NCBI GenBank assembly: GCA_944385095.1
Contig: CALWVS010000001.1
Location: 1-64,000 of the forward strand
Source: an uncultured Oscillospiraceae bacterium
GTDB taxonomy: Bacteria; Bacillota; Clostridia; Oscillospirales; Oscillospiraceae
Direction: 5' to 3'
DNA length: 64,000 nucleotides
In this document: positions 8,375-16,449 of the stretch, piece by piece
How positions within the stretch are numbered: position 1 is the stretch's first letter
Layout of the letters: every line of letters begins with the position of its first letter
Notes under the pieces: generated by a model
The model's input: the letters and a program-made list of their open reading frames with translations, nothing else
The model's database searches: none
Told to the model about the DNA's origin: nothing
Position numbers and translations under genes: made by a program

Positions 8375-9769
8375 ATGACCAAAGATTTGACTGTGGGAAA
8401 TCCAATGAGGTTGATTGTTGACTTTGCGGTACCAATGTTGCTGGGTATGTTGTTTCAACAGTGTTACAACATGATGGACACCATGATTGTGGGAAAGCTG
8501 CTGGGAGCTTCTGCGTTGGCGGCAGTGGGTTCTACTGGTTCCATACAGTTTTTGGTGATTGGATTTTGTATGGGTATCTGTAGTGGTTTTGCCATTCCTG
8601 TGGCACAGAAAATGGGAGCGGGAGACCACAGTGGGATGCGTCAATGTGTTGCCAATGCAGGGTGGCTGTCCATTCTGTTTGCAGTGGTGATTACCATTGT
8701 GACCTGTATATTTTGTCATCAAATTTTAACAGGCATGAACACACCACAAGATATTTATGTAGATGCATACCGATATCTTTTTGTGATTTTCTTGGGCATA
8801 CCTGCCACCTTTTTGTATAATTTATTAGCAGGTATCATACGAGCTTTGGGTGACAGTAAAACACCAGTGGTTTTTCTTGCGATTGCTTCCTTCCTCAATA
8901 TTGTACTGGATTTTGTCTTGATTCTGTATTGTAATACTGGTGTAGCGGGAGCTGCCATTGCCACAGTTGTTTCTCAAAGTGTTTCTGGCATTGCCTGTCT
9001 CCTCTATATGAGAAAAAAATACCCCATTTTACATATGACAAAAGAGGAGAGACGCATCAACGGAAGAATATGCCGGTGGCTGTGTCTGATGGGGGTTCCA
9101 ATGGGACTACAGTACTCCATTACCGCCATTGGCTCCATTGTGTTACAAACAGCAGTGAATAGTTTAGGCAGTGCCTATGTAGCAGCCATTGCAGCAGGCA
9201 GTAAACTATTCCAGATTATGTGCTGTCCTTTCGATGCAATGGGAGGCACAATGGCCACATATTGTGGGCAAAATGTAGGAGCACAGAAACTGGAACGGTT
9301 GGGACAAGGTATTCGTTCCTGTATTATTTTGGGTGTTGGGTATGCCATTTTATCCTTTGTGGCACTCCTGTTGTTTGCACCAGAGATGGCAATTCTGTTT
9401 CTGGATGCAAAAGAACAGTCCATTATTCAGGATACCGTCCAATATACCACCATTTTGGGTGCATTTTACATTCCTTTGGCACTGGTCAATATTTTACGTT
9501 TTTCCATTCAGGGAATGGGATTCAGTAATTTTGCAATTTTGGCAGGTGTGATGGAGATGCTTGCACGTACTGGTGTGGGAATATGGCTGGTGCCTGTCTT
9601 TGGGTTTACAGGTGCTTGCTGTGCCTCTCCTGCTGCATGGATTTGTGCAGACCTATTTCTCATCCCTGCCACGGTATGGTGTATCCATTCTTTGAAAAAG
9701 AAACTGTCAACAGAATGTCATGAAGATATGGACCATATGGACCAAAAAGAAAAGAAATGGTGTCTCTGA
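8375..9769 (+). CDS. MATE family efflux transporter
   Basis: A 464-residue inner-membrane protein with about 12 hydrophobic helices in two homologous halves. Family features are the N-terminal GNPMRLIVDFAVPMLLGMLFQQCYNMMDTMIVGKLLG region and the matching repeat near GVPMGLQYSITAIGSIVLQ. MATE proteins export cationic drugs, dyes or metabolites using Na+ or H+ gradients; the substrate cannot be told here. A possible -10 TATAAT is at 8338-8343 with a poor -35. It is convergent with the symporter gene and shares a terminator that overlaps its stop codon. Confidence 0.92.
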   Translation: MTKDLTVGNPMRLIVDFAVPMLLGMLFQQCYNMMDTMIVGKLLGASALAAVGSTGSIQFLVIGFCMGICSGFAIPVAQKMGAGDHSGMRQCVANAGWLSILFAVVITIVTCIFCHQILTGMNTPQDIYVDAYRYLFVIFLGIPATFLYNLLAGIIRALGDSKTPVVFLAIASFLNIVLDFVLILYCNTGVAGAAIATVVSQSVSGIACLLYMRKKYPILHMTKEERRINGRICRWLCLMGVPMGLQYSITAIGSIVLQTAVNSLGSAYVAAIAAGSKLFQIMCCPFDAMGGTMATYCGQNVGAQKLERLGQGIRSCIILGVGYAILSFVALLLFAPEMAILFLDAKEQSIIQDTVQYTTILGAFYIPLALVNILRFSIQGMGFSNFAILAGVMEMLARTGVGIWLVPVFGFTGACCASPAAWICADLFLIPATVWCIHSLKKKLSTECHEDMDHMDQKEKKWCL

Positions 9770-9792
9770 TGGAATCAGAGACACCATTTTTT
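9755..9792. terminator. Bidirectional terminator between MATE and symporter genes
   Basis: Stem AAATGGTGTCTCTGAT (9755-9770) with ATCAGAGACACCATTT (9774-9789), followed by T residues on the plus strand and preceded by A residues that serve the minus strand. It overlaps the end of the MATE gene. Confidence 0.85.
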
Positions 9793-11194
9793 AACGCCAG
9801 TAGTCTGTTTTTTCTTTCAGTCCAATATTAGATGCTTTAAAAACTGGCTTTTTTCCAGACTTTTTCTGGGTCCAATAGTCGTTCATAGCAGCAAGAGCAG
9901 GGCGAGACAGTAGGACAATTACAGGGAGGTTTAAAATTGCCATCACACCCATCAACACATCAGCAAGGTTCCATACCACATCAATACTCTGGCTGGCACC
10001 AATCAAAACCACAAACATGGCAAAGACACGGAAGCCAAACATAAAACTTTTTGGGGGAGCTTCCTTGAAAATGAAGCTCCAAGCGTTGTCTACATAGTAG
10101 AGATTGCCAATGAGTGTAGTAAAGGCAAACAGGACCATGGCAACAGTAATGAAGATGGGACCAACAGTACCAAACACAGTGGATAAAGCCTGTTGGACAT
10201 AGGGGGCACCCTGCATGGCAGCATCAGGCTCCACACCGGAACACAGGAGCATAAATGCAGTAGCAGAGCAGATTAGAAGGGTGTCAATGAAAACGGACAG
10301 CATCTGTACAAGTCCCTGCTTCACTGGATGGCTTACATTGGCAGAGGCAGCAGCGTTGGGGGCAGAACCCACACCGGCTTCATTAGAAAACAGACCACGT
10401 TTGATACCATACATCATACAGGAGCCAGTAAAACCGCCAAAAATAGCCTGAAAGTCAAATGCTCCAGAGAAAATACGTCCAAACACCTGGGGCAGTAGCT
10501 GAATGTTCATGATGATGACAATAATGGCAACCAGGACATAGAGACCGCCCATAAATGGAACCAGAGTGGAGGTAATGGCAAGGATACGCTTTCCACCCCC
10601 CATAATGCAGTAACCAACCAGAACAGCCAGAACAGCACCAATAATCCAGGGAGTTGTGGTGGGGTCATAAAAGGCATAGCCAGAAAAAGTGTCCTGAAGG
10701 TTGAAGGAAGCAACCATGTTAAAGCCAACGGCATAGGTAATAATGAGGGACAGAGCAAACACAATAGCAAGAGGACGGCTATGGAGTGCAGCCTCTATGT
10801 AATAAGAAGGACCACCATAACTCTCACCAGTTTCTGGATTGCGGCGTTTGTAAATTTGTGCCAGTGTGGATTCCACAAAGGCAGAGGCACCGCCGATGAT
10901 GGCAATGACCCACATCCAGAACACAGCACCATAGCCACCCAAACAAATTGCACTGGAAATACCCACAATATTGCCTGTACCAACACGGGAGGCAGTGGAT
11001 ACCATCAATGCTTGAAAGGAGGAGGTAGAGCCAGCTTTTTCTGGTTTTTCTCCTACCACACGGATGGATTCCGCAAACATGCGGAATTGAATGAATTTTG
11101 TGCGGATGGTGAAATACAATCCTACCGCTAAGAGCAAAATAATCAGCAAATAGGAGTACATAAAATTGCTGATTTGAGCCAAAATTGCATTCAT
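9791..11194 (-). CDS. Sodium:alanine symporter family (AGCS) protein
   Basis: A 467-residue inner-membrane carrier of the AGCS family (AlsT/DagA), which takes up alanine, glycine or related amino acids with Na+ or H+. The signature region is clear: STASRVGTGNIVGISSAICLGG (key RVGTGNI), GGPSYYIE, GLFSNEAGVGSAPNAAASA. It has about 11 hydrophobic segments. The start ATG at 11194 is preceded by AAGTGAGAGTG. It appears to be a single-gene unit. A TATAAT on the minus strand (11273-11278) may be its -10 box. Confidence 0.93.
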   Translation of the reverse strand: MNAILAQISNFMYSYLLIILLLAVGLYFTIRTKFIQFRMFAESIRVVGEKPEKAGSTSSFQALMVSTASRVGTGNIVGISSAICLGGYGAVFWMWVIAIIGGASAFVESTLAQIYKRRNPETGESYGGPSYYIEAALHSRPLAIVFALSLIITYAVGFNMVASFNLQDTFSGYAFYDPTTTPWIIGAVLAVLVGYCIMGGGKRILAITSTLVPFMGGLYVLVAIIVIIMNIQLLPQVFGRIFSGAFDFQAIFGGFTGSCMMYGIKRGLFSNEAGVGSAPNAAASANVSHPVKQGLVQMLSVFIDTLLICSATAFMLLCSGVEPDAAMQGAPYVQQALSTVFGTVGPIFITVAMVLFAFTTLIGNLYYVDNAWSFIFKEAPPKSFMFGFRVFAMFVVLIGASQSIDVVWNLADVLMGVMAILNLPVIVLLSRPALAAMNDYWTQKKSGKKPVFKASNIGLKEKTDYWR

Positions 11195-11272
11195 AAAACA
11201 CTCTCACTTTCTTCAGTTTTGTGTCAAATTGTTCTGTTTATATAAATTTAAAAACAAATTTGACCAGACAAC

Positions 11273-11278
11273 ATTATA
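11273..11278 (-). promoter_or_regulatory. Possible -10 box for the symporter gene
   Basis: TATAAT reading on the minus strand, 79 bases upstream of the symporter ATG, in an A/T-rich spacer (11195-11330). No convincing -35 box is visible 16-18 bases upstream. The rest of this spacer shows no gene. Confidence 0.35.
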
Positions 11279-11330
11279 CCGTATAAACAGTCGGTTGCAT
11301 AGGGAAACTTCCCATAAATCATAACTTTGT

Positions 11331-11377
11331 TAAAAAAACCGAAAAAACGGAGACGGTCAATGATAACCGTCTCCGTA
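11331..11377 (-). terminator. Terminator of proS
   Basis: On the minus strand the stem ACGGAGACGGT / ACCGTCTCCGT with a short loop is followed by TTTTTTCGGTTTTTTT. It lies just after the proS stop codon. Confidence 0.88.
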
Positions 11378-11394
11378 TCTGGCAGGGCAGCAGT

Positions 11395-12840
11395 TTAATA
11401 GGCTACACCCCAGTAAATCATATGTTTTGCAGGTTTGCCACAGCATACACAGGTTTCTCCTACGGACTCCTGCTCAATGGGCATACAGCGAGAGGTGACG
11501 CCAGCTTCCTCTTTCATTTTCAGCTCACAGTCCAGCTCCCCACACCACATGGTTTTGGCAAAGCCACCCTCTGTCTGCATAAATTCTTTTACATCATCCA
11601 AAGTAAGACACACCTTGGTGTGTTCCTCCAGATTCTTTTTGGCACGCTCATACAGTCCCTGATGGACAGCATCCAGCAGTTGAGTGACAGTTGTCTCCAG
11701 TTCAGCAAGGGGGACAAAAACCTTTTCCCCATTGTCACGACGGCAGATGCAGCACTGACCTTTTTCCATATCCTTGGGACCAATTTCTACACGCAGAGGC
11801 ACACCCTTCATCTCATATTGGGCAGCCTTCCAACCCATAGTCTGGTCGCTGTCATCCATCTTGGCACGGATACCAGCAGCCTGTAGACGCTCTAATAGTG
11901 CAGATGCGGCATCCAATACGCCCTCTTTGTGCTGGGCAACCGGAATTACCATAGCTTGAATGGGAGCAATGCGAGGAGGCAGCACAAGCCCATTGTTGTC
12001 ACCGTGGGTCATGATAATGCCACCAATCATACGGGTAGAAACCCCCCAGCTTGTCTGATGGGGATAGTGGAGCTGGTTGTCTTTTCCGGTAAAGGTAATA
12101 TCAAAGGCCCTGGCAAAGCCATCCCCAAAGTAGTGGCTGGTGCCTGCCTGCAATGCCTTTTTGTCGTGCATCATACATTCAACGGTGTAAGTTTCCTCTG
12201 CGCCGTTGAACTTTTCTTTGTCAGTTTTGCGCCCTTTGACTACAGGCATAGCCAGTACATTTTCCAGAAAATCTGCATAAATGTTCAACATCTGCTCCGT
12301 TTCAAAACGTGCGTCCTCCTCTGTGGCGTGCATGGTGTGACCCTCCTGCCACAAAAATTCACGGTGACGCAGGAAAGGACGGCTGGTTTTTTCCCAACGC
12401 AGCACAGAACACCACTGGTTATACAGTTTGGGCAGGTCACGATGGGAATGAATTACATTCTTATAGTGTTCACAAAAGAGGGTTTCAGAGGTGGGGCGGA
12501 TGCAGTAGCGTTCTTCCAGCTTCTCACTGCCGCCATAAGTGACCCATGCACACTCAGGAGCAAAACCCTCTACATGGTCCTTTTCTTTTTGTAGCAGGCT
12601 CTCAGGAATCAGCATAGGAAGATATACATTTTCATGCCCGGTAGCTTTGAACATCTTATCCAGTTCACGCTGAATATTCTCCCAGATGGCATAGCCATAG
12701 GGGCGGTAGATGAACATACCTTTGATAGAGGAATAGTCAATCAGTTCAGCCTTTTTACACACATCGGTGTACCACTGAGCAAAATCAACCTCCATATCGG
12801 TGATTTGCTCTACCTGTTTTTTGTTGGTATTCTGTGCCAT
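11395..12840 (-). CDS. proS: Prolyl-tRNA synthetase (ProS type 3, archaeal/eukaryotic-like)
   Basis: Charges tRNA-Pro with proline. The 481-residue length and the lack of the bacterial editing insertion place it in the archaeal-like ProS class found in many Clostridia. Class II motifs are visible: motif 2 ([23 protein letters not shown], key RPFLRHREF) and motif 3 ([11 protein letters not shown]). After the anticodon-binding domain there is a C-terminal zinc-type domain with CCICRR and [10 protein letters not shown], ending in the family-typical Tyr. No T-box leader (no AGGGTGGNACCGCG) is visible upstream. Confidence 0.95.
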   Translation of the reverse strand: MAQNTNKKQVEQITDMEVDFAQWYTDVCKKAELIDYSSIKGMFIYRPYGYAIWENIQRELDKMFKATGHENVYLPMLIPESLLQKEKDHVEGFAPECAWVTYGGSEKLEERYCIRPTSETLFCEHYKNVIHSHRDLPKLYNQWCSVLRWEKTSRPFLRHREFLWQEGHTMHATEEDARFETEQMLNIYADFLENVLAMPVVKGRKTDKEKFNGAEETYTVECMMHDKKALQAGTSHYFGDGFARAFDITFTGKDNQLHYPHQTSWGVSTRMIGGIIMTHGDNNGLVLPPRIAPIQAMVIPVAQHKEGVLDAASALLERLQAAGIRAKMDDSDQTMGWKAAQYEMKGVPLRVEIGPKDMEKGQCCICRRDNGEKVFVPLAELETTVTQLLDAVHQGLYERAKKNLEEHTKVCLTLDDVKEFMQTEGGFAKTMWCGELDCELKMKEEAGVTSRCMPIEQESVGETCVCCGKPAKHMIYWGVAY

Positions 12841-12996
12841 AATTGGTTCAGTCCTTTGTTGTTATAATAAAAAAGAAAACTCGTACCAATTATTTTATAA
12901 ATTAGAACAGAAAAAGTCAAGGGAAGGGATAGAAAAAACAAAAACTTGTGTGTTAGAATGGGAACAGTGATGATGGGAATGGAGGAAATAGATTCA

Positions 12997-13521
12997 ATGG
13001 ATGCAGCAACACGCAGAAACGCCATATATACAAAATTAAAAGCGACCCAATGCCCAATCAGTGCAACTGCATTGGCTACCCAGTTTCAGGTGAGCAGACA
13101 GATTATTGTGGGAGATATTGCCCTGTTGCGTGCTGGTGGCTTGGAAATTATTGCAACGCCACGGGGTTATCTGCTGCCACAGCGTTCCTCTGCCCTGACT
13201 AAAACGGTGGCATGTGTACATGGGGCAGAGGGGATGGAGCGGGAATTGGAGTTGATTGTAGAAAATGGCTGTCAGATATTGGATGTCATAGTAGAGCATC
13301 CTGTTTATGGGCAGTTAACAGGGCAGCTCCATTTGATGACTCTGCATGATGTACAGGAATTTGTAGACCATGTGAGAAAGCATCAGGCACAGCCTCTGTC
13401 TGCATTGACAGGGGGAATCCATTTTCATACTCTGAAATGCCCAGATTTGGAATGTTATTATCGTGTTTTGGATGGGCTGAAGCGGGAAGGCTTTCTCTTT
13501 CAGGAGACAGATAGGGATTGA
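12997..13521 (+). CDS. niaR: NiaR-type niacin-responsive repressor (HTH + 3H domain)
   Basis: NiaR (YrxA) represses NAD biosynthesis or niacin uptake genes when nicotinate binds. The 174-residue protein has an N-terminal winged HTH (RRNAIYTKLKA to RGYLLP, about residues 6-58) and a C-terminal 3H domain whose conserved His residues appear in EHPVYGQ, LHLMTLHD and GGIHFHTL. ATG 12997 is chosen because GGAGGAAA lies 8 bases upstream; the frame is open further back to 12946. It is divergent from proS. Immediately downstream is a permease gene with an operator-like palindrome, a likely target. Confidence 0.88.
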   Translation: MDAATRRNAIYTKLKATQCPISATALATQFQVSRQIIVGDIALLRAGGLEIIATPRGYLLPQRSSALTKTVACVHGAEGMERELELIVENGCQILDVIVEHPVYGQLTGQLHLMTLHDVQEFVDHVRKHQAQPLSALTGGIHFHTLKCPDLECYYRVLDGLKREGFLFQETDRD

Positions 13522-13582
13522 CAAATCAAACAATCTGTGTACAATGAGGTTTACATATGTCAAGACATATGTAAACCTCATT
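13518..13582 (+). promoter_or_regulatory. Promoter with overlapping perfect palindrome (candidate NiaR operator) that also looks like a terminator
   Basis: TTGACA at 13518-13523 (overlapping the niaR stop), a 16-base spacer, TACAAT at 13540-13545. A perfect 18-bp inverted repeat (13543-13560 with 13565-13582, loop CAAG) covers the -10 box and the expected start point, the usual place for a repressor. Its core is TGTCAAGACA. The right arm runs into a T tract (13581-13586), so niaR transcripts would also see a terminator here. Which protein binds is inference. Confidence 0.75.
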
Positions 13583-13600
13583 TTTTGGGAGGGCTTGAAA

Positions 13601-14710
13601 ATGGGAAAGATAAGGGAGTTTTTAACACGAAAGAATGTAATTATCTCAGCGAAACGGTATGGAATTGATGCCTTGGGTGCCATGGCACAGGGGCTTTTTT
13701 GTTCTCTGCTCATTGGCACCATTTTAAATACACTTGGAACACAGTTTCATATTGGTGTGCTGACAATGGAACTTTTGAACATCAATGGAACAGGCTACAC
13801 AGTAGGCGGTTTGGCATCATTTATGAGTGGACCTGCTATGGCAGTTGCCATAGGCTATGCACTACAGGCACCACCCATGGTTTTGTTTTCTCTTGTGACA
13901 GTGGGATATGCCTGCAACGCACTTGGGGGAGCTGGGGGACCTTTGGCAGTGCTGTTTGTGGCAATTTTGGCAGCAGAAATAGGGAAACTGGTATCAAAGG
14001 AGACAAAAATTGATATTCTTGTTACACCCATTGTCACCATTTTAGTGGGAATAGGGGCAGCATGGCTCATTGCACCCCCCATTGGAGGAGCCGCCAGTGC
14101 CTTTGGGCAGTTGATTATGAGGACCACAGAACTACAGCCCTTCTGGATGGGTATTTTGGTGTCGGTTCTGGTGGGGATTGCTCTGACTTTGCCCATTTCT
14201 TCCGCTGCTATTTGTTCTGTACTGGGTTTGACTGGATTGGCAGGCGGTGCAGCCGTGGCAGGATGCTGTGCTCAGATGGTAGGCTTTGCGGTACTATCTT
14301 TTCGGGAGAACCGATGGGGTGGGCTGGTGTCCCAGGGGCTTGGTACCTCTATGTTACAGATGCCTAACATTGTGAAAAATCCTTTGATTTGGATTCCAGC
14401 CACATTGGCTTCTGCCGTGACAGGACCACTGGCAACCTGTCTTTTCCAGTTGGAAATGAATGGGGCAGCCATTAACTCAGGAATGGGAACCTGTGGTCTG
14501 TGTGGTCCCATTGGTATTTGGACTGGCTGGGTTTCCCCCAGTCAGGATGCACTGAATCAAGGTGCAGTGGGCATGGTACCCACTGGATTTGACTGGCTGG
14601 GGCTTGTCATGATTTGCTTTGTGTTGCCTGCGGTTTTAACTTGGGTGTTTGGGTTGTTGCTGCGAAAAATTGGTTGGATTCGAGAGGGAGACTTGACCCT
14701 TCCACAGTAG
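13601..14710 (+). CDS. PTS EIIC-like permease, candidate niacin-related transporter
   Basis: A 369-residue integral membrane protein with about 8-10 hydrophobic segments rich in Gly/Ala, resembling the PTS_EIIC_2-type family of orphan EIIC-like permeases. Marks include GIDALGAMAQGLFCSLLIGTIL, GGAGGPLAV and the GTCGLCGPIG segment. No EIIA or EIIB gene accompanies it, so phosphotransfer-driven sugar uptake is doubtful. Its own promoter carries a palindrome beside niaR, which suggests a NiaR-controlled transporter of niacin or a related compound. That substrate is inference only. ATG 13601 is 7 bases after GGGAGG. Confidence 0.75.
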   Translation: MGKIREFLTRKNVIISAKRYGIDALGAMAQGLFCSLLIGTILNTLGTQFHIGVLTMELLNINGTGYTVGGLASFMSGPAMAVAIGYALQAPPMVLFSLVTVGYACNALGGAGGPLAVLFVAILAAEIGKLVSKETKIDILVTPIVTILVGIGAAWLIAPPIGGAASAFGQLIMRTTELQPFWMGILVSVLVGIALTLPISSAAICSVLGLTGLAGGAAVAGCCAQMVGFAVLSFRENRWGGLVSQGLGTSMLQMPNIVKNPLIWIPATLASAVTGPLATCLFQLEMNGAAINSGMGTCGLCGPIGIWTGWVSPSQDALNQGAVGMVPTGFDWLGLVMICFVLPAVLTWVFGLLLRKIGWIREGDLTLPQ

Positions 14711-14730
14711 AAAAAGATTTCCAAAAACCA

Positions 14731-14758
14731 TTGACAAAATTGAAAAATCAGATATAAT
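14731..14758 (+). promoter_or_regulatory. SigA promoter of rpsF-ssb-rpsR
   Basis: TTGACA at 14731-14736, a 16-base spacer and TATAAT at 14753-14758. The leader that follows (about 14765-14847) can form two hairpins: TGACTG/CAGTCA near 14768-14786 and GCTCCTAAC/GTTAGGGGC near 14797-14819. Such leaders in Firmicutes can bind the S6:S18 complex; I could not confirm that specific motif. Confidence 0.8.
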
Positions 14759-14847
14759 AATAGGGCTTGACTGTAGAAATCAGTCAGGATATCCTTGCTC
14801 CTAACAGAAGGTTAGGGGCCACAAGACCATAAGGAGGTGCAACAAAT

Positions 14848-15144
14848 ATGGCAAAGATTAACGCAAACTACGAGGCAATGTATATCCTGGATCCCACCCT
14901 GGGTGAGGAGGCTGTCGCTGCTCTGGTGGCTAAGTTTAAGGGCGTTGTTGAGGCAAATGGTACTGTCTCTGAGGTTGATGAGTGGGGCAAGCGTCGCCTG
15001 GCCTATCCCATCAACGATATGATGGAGGGTTACTATGTGCTGATGACCTTCAACGCTGCAGCAGCCATTCCTGCTGAGCTGGATCGTATTTTCCGAATCA
15101 CTGATGGCGTGATGCGTTCTCTGATCGTGTGTAAGGATCAGTAA
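14848..15144 (+). CDS. rpsF: 30S ribosomal protein bS6
   Basis: The 98-residue bS6, which pairs with bS18 on the platform of the small subunit. It has the typical start NYEAMYILDP, the segment WGKRRLAYPIND and YYVLMTFNA. AAGGAGGTGC lies before the ATG. First gene of the rpsF-ssb-rpsR operon, 15 bases before ssb. Confidence 0.97.
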   Translation: MAKINANYEAMYILDPTLGEEAVAALVAKFKGVVEANGTVSEVDEWGKRRLAYPINDMMEGYYVLMTFNAAAAIPAELDRIFRITDGVMRSLIVCKDQ

Positions 15145-15159
15145 GAGAGGCGAAGAACA

Positions 15160-15690
15160 ATGTTGAATAGAATTATCATTATGGGGCGATTGACCCGTGA
15201 TCCAGAGCTGCGTCGTACTCAGACAGGTCTGCCTGTGGCATCCTTTACCCTTGCAGTTGATCGGGATTTTAAGGATAAAACCACCGGGGAGAAGGGCGTC
15301 GATTTTATTGATGTAGTTGCATGGAGGAGTACAGCGGAGTATGTCAGCCGTTATTTCACCAAAGGACGCATGGCAGTTGCAGAAGGTCGACTTCAAATGC
15401 GTGATTGGACGGATAAAGACGGCAATAAACGTCGTACTGCCGAAGTAGTTGCAGAAAATGTATACTTTGGAGATTCCAAGCGTGACGGGGATGGTGGAAG
15501 CTATACTGGTAGTGCAGGGGCTTCTGGTGGTTATTCTAACAACAATTATCCATCCAATCAATATGCCTCACAAAATAGTTATAATGCCCCAGTATCTGGA
15601 CCGGAGAATTCCGGTTATGGGTCATCTTCCAGTTTTGGAAATGACCAATACAGCGATATGTCCGATATTGACGGTGATTTACCGTTTTAA
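15160..15690 (+). CDS. ssb: Single-stranded DNA-binding protein
   Basis: A 176-residue SSB. An OB-fold N-terminal domain (MLNRIIIMGRLTRDPELR to ENVYFGDSK, about residues 1-108) is followed by a Gly/Ser/Asn-rich linker and the acidic tip DIDGDLPF, which recruits repair and replication partners. It lies between rpsF and rpsR, the standard Firmicute arrangement. Confidence 0.97.
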   Translation: MLNRIIIMGRLTRDPELRRTQTGLPVASFTLAVDRDFKDKTTGEKGVDFIDVVAWRSTAEYVSRYFTKGRMAVAEGRLQMRDWTDKDGNKRRTAEVVAENVYFGDSKRDGDGGSYTGSAGASGGYSNNNYPSNQYASQNSYNAPVSGPENSGYGSSSSFGNDQYSDMSDIDGDLPF

Positions 15691-15727
15691 TCTTGAACCG
15701 ACATGGTTTTAAAAGGAGGTTACACTC

Positions 15728-15973
15728 ATGGCTATGGAACGTGAAAACCGTGCTCCTCGCGGTCGTAAGCGCCGCAAGGTTTGTGCTTTCTGCGTAGATA
15801 AGGTAGAGTGCATTGACTATAAGGATGCAGGTAAGCTGCGCCGCTACACTTCTGAGCGTGGTAAGATTCTGCCTCGCCGCACCACTGGCACCTGTGCAAT
15901 GCATCAGCGTCAGCTGACCGAGGCAATCAAGCGTGCCCGTCAGGTTGCTCTGCTGCCCTATGTGACTGACTAA
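15728..15973 (+). CDS. rpsR: 30S ribosomal protein bS18
   Basis: An 81-residue bS18 with the core [21 protein letters not shown] and [18 protein letters not shown]. The N-terminal part keeps a CAFC pair, the zinc-type (C+) form. AAAAGGAGGT precedes the ATG. Last gene of the operon; a hairpin terminator follows at 16032. Confidence 0.97.
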   Translation: MAMERENRAPRGRKRRKVCAFCVDKVECIDYKDAGKLRRYTSERGKILPRRTTGTCAMHQRQLTEAIKRARQVALLPYVTD

Positions 15974-16031
15974 TCAAGGTCACAGGTTCTTTTTTGCAGT
16001 AAGAGAGCGGAAAAGATATAGAATTGTGCTT

Positions 16032-16070
16032 AAAATGGCATGTCCTTTCATGGGGCATGCCATTTTTGTG
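16032..16070. terminator. Terminator between rpsR and the small minus-strand gene
   Basis: Stem AAAATGGCATG / CATGCCATTTT with a partly paired loop, followed by TTTGTG on the plus strand. It is symmetric enough to serve both convergent genes. Confidence 0.75.
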
Positions 16071-16319
16071 CTATTCATAAATTTTTCCCATATACAAAAG
16101 TTTTGCAACAGTTTGATAGTCTGTATGTTCTGAAAAAATATCGTCATCGCTAGAAGATGTGTCTTCAAGATAGCTTGCAATTTGCTCCAGATAATCAGAA
16201 ATAGAGGGATTCACCCATTCATTGGCATGTTCTTTTGCATCCATTGCCAATGCGTTTATAAAACTGAGAAGTTCCGTTCGGTTTGTAATGTGTTCTATTT
16301 GCTCTACTAGATCTCTCAT
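16071..16319 (-). CDS. Small acidic protein, DUF7660-like
   Basis: An 82-residue acidic protein. The segments ITNRTELLSFINALAMD, WVNPSISDYLEQIASYLED and the helix-rich end resemble the DUF7660 group of small proteins, some of which sit in immunity-protein contexts. I know no experimental function. It stands alone between the rpsR terminator and a large palindrome. No toxin-like gene is beside it. Confidence 0.6.
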   Translation of the reverse strand: MRDLVEQIEHITNRTELLSFINALAMDAKEHANEWVNPSISDYLEQIASYLEDTSSSDDDIFSEHTDYQTVAKLLYMGKIYE

Positions 16320-16384
16320 AACTACATCCTATAAAATTTGAAGTTTCATAATGTTTAAAAAAACCCAGCTTTATTTTCAATAGT

Positions 16385-16432
16385 CCCACTCCCATTCATG
16401 AAATGGTATGCCATTTCATGAATGGGAGTGGG
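16385..16432. repeat. 22-bp perfect inverted repeat
   Basis: Arms 16385-16406 and 16411-16432 pair perfectly around the loop TATG. The start of the arm reads CCCACTCCCATTCATG. It lies between the start of the small acidic gene and the end of the GH13 gene, both on the minus strand. Neither strand has an immediate T run (minus strand has T7 only about 20 bases on), so it is not a canonical terminator. Confidence 0.85.
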
Positions 16433-16449
16433 AAAGAAATAAAGGGAAA

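Noticed and set aside
12841-12996. T-box leader for proS or asnS
   Set aside because: The spacer upstream of each is short and has no T-box core sequence or specifier hairpin that I can see.
14759-14847. Definite S6:S18-binding leader motif
   Set aside because: Two hairpins are possible but I could not find the conserved bulged CCG element, so it is only mentioned with the promoter.
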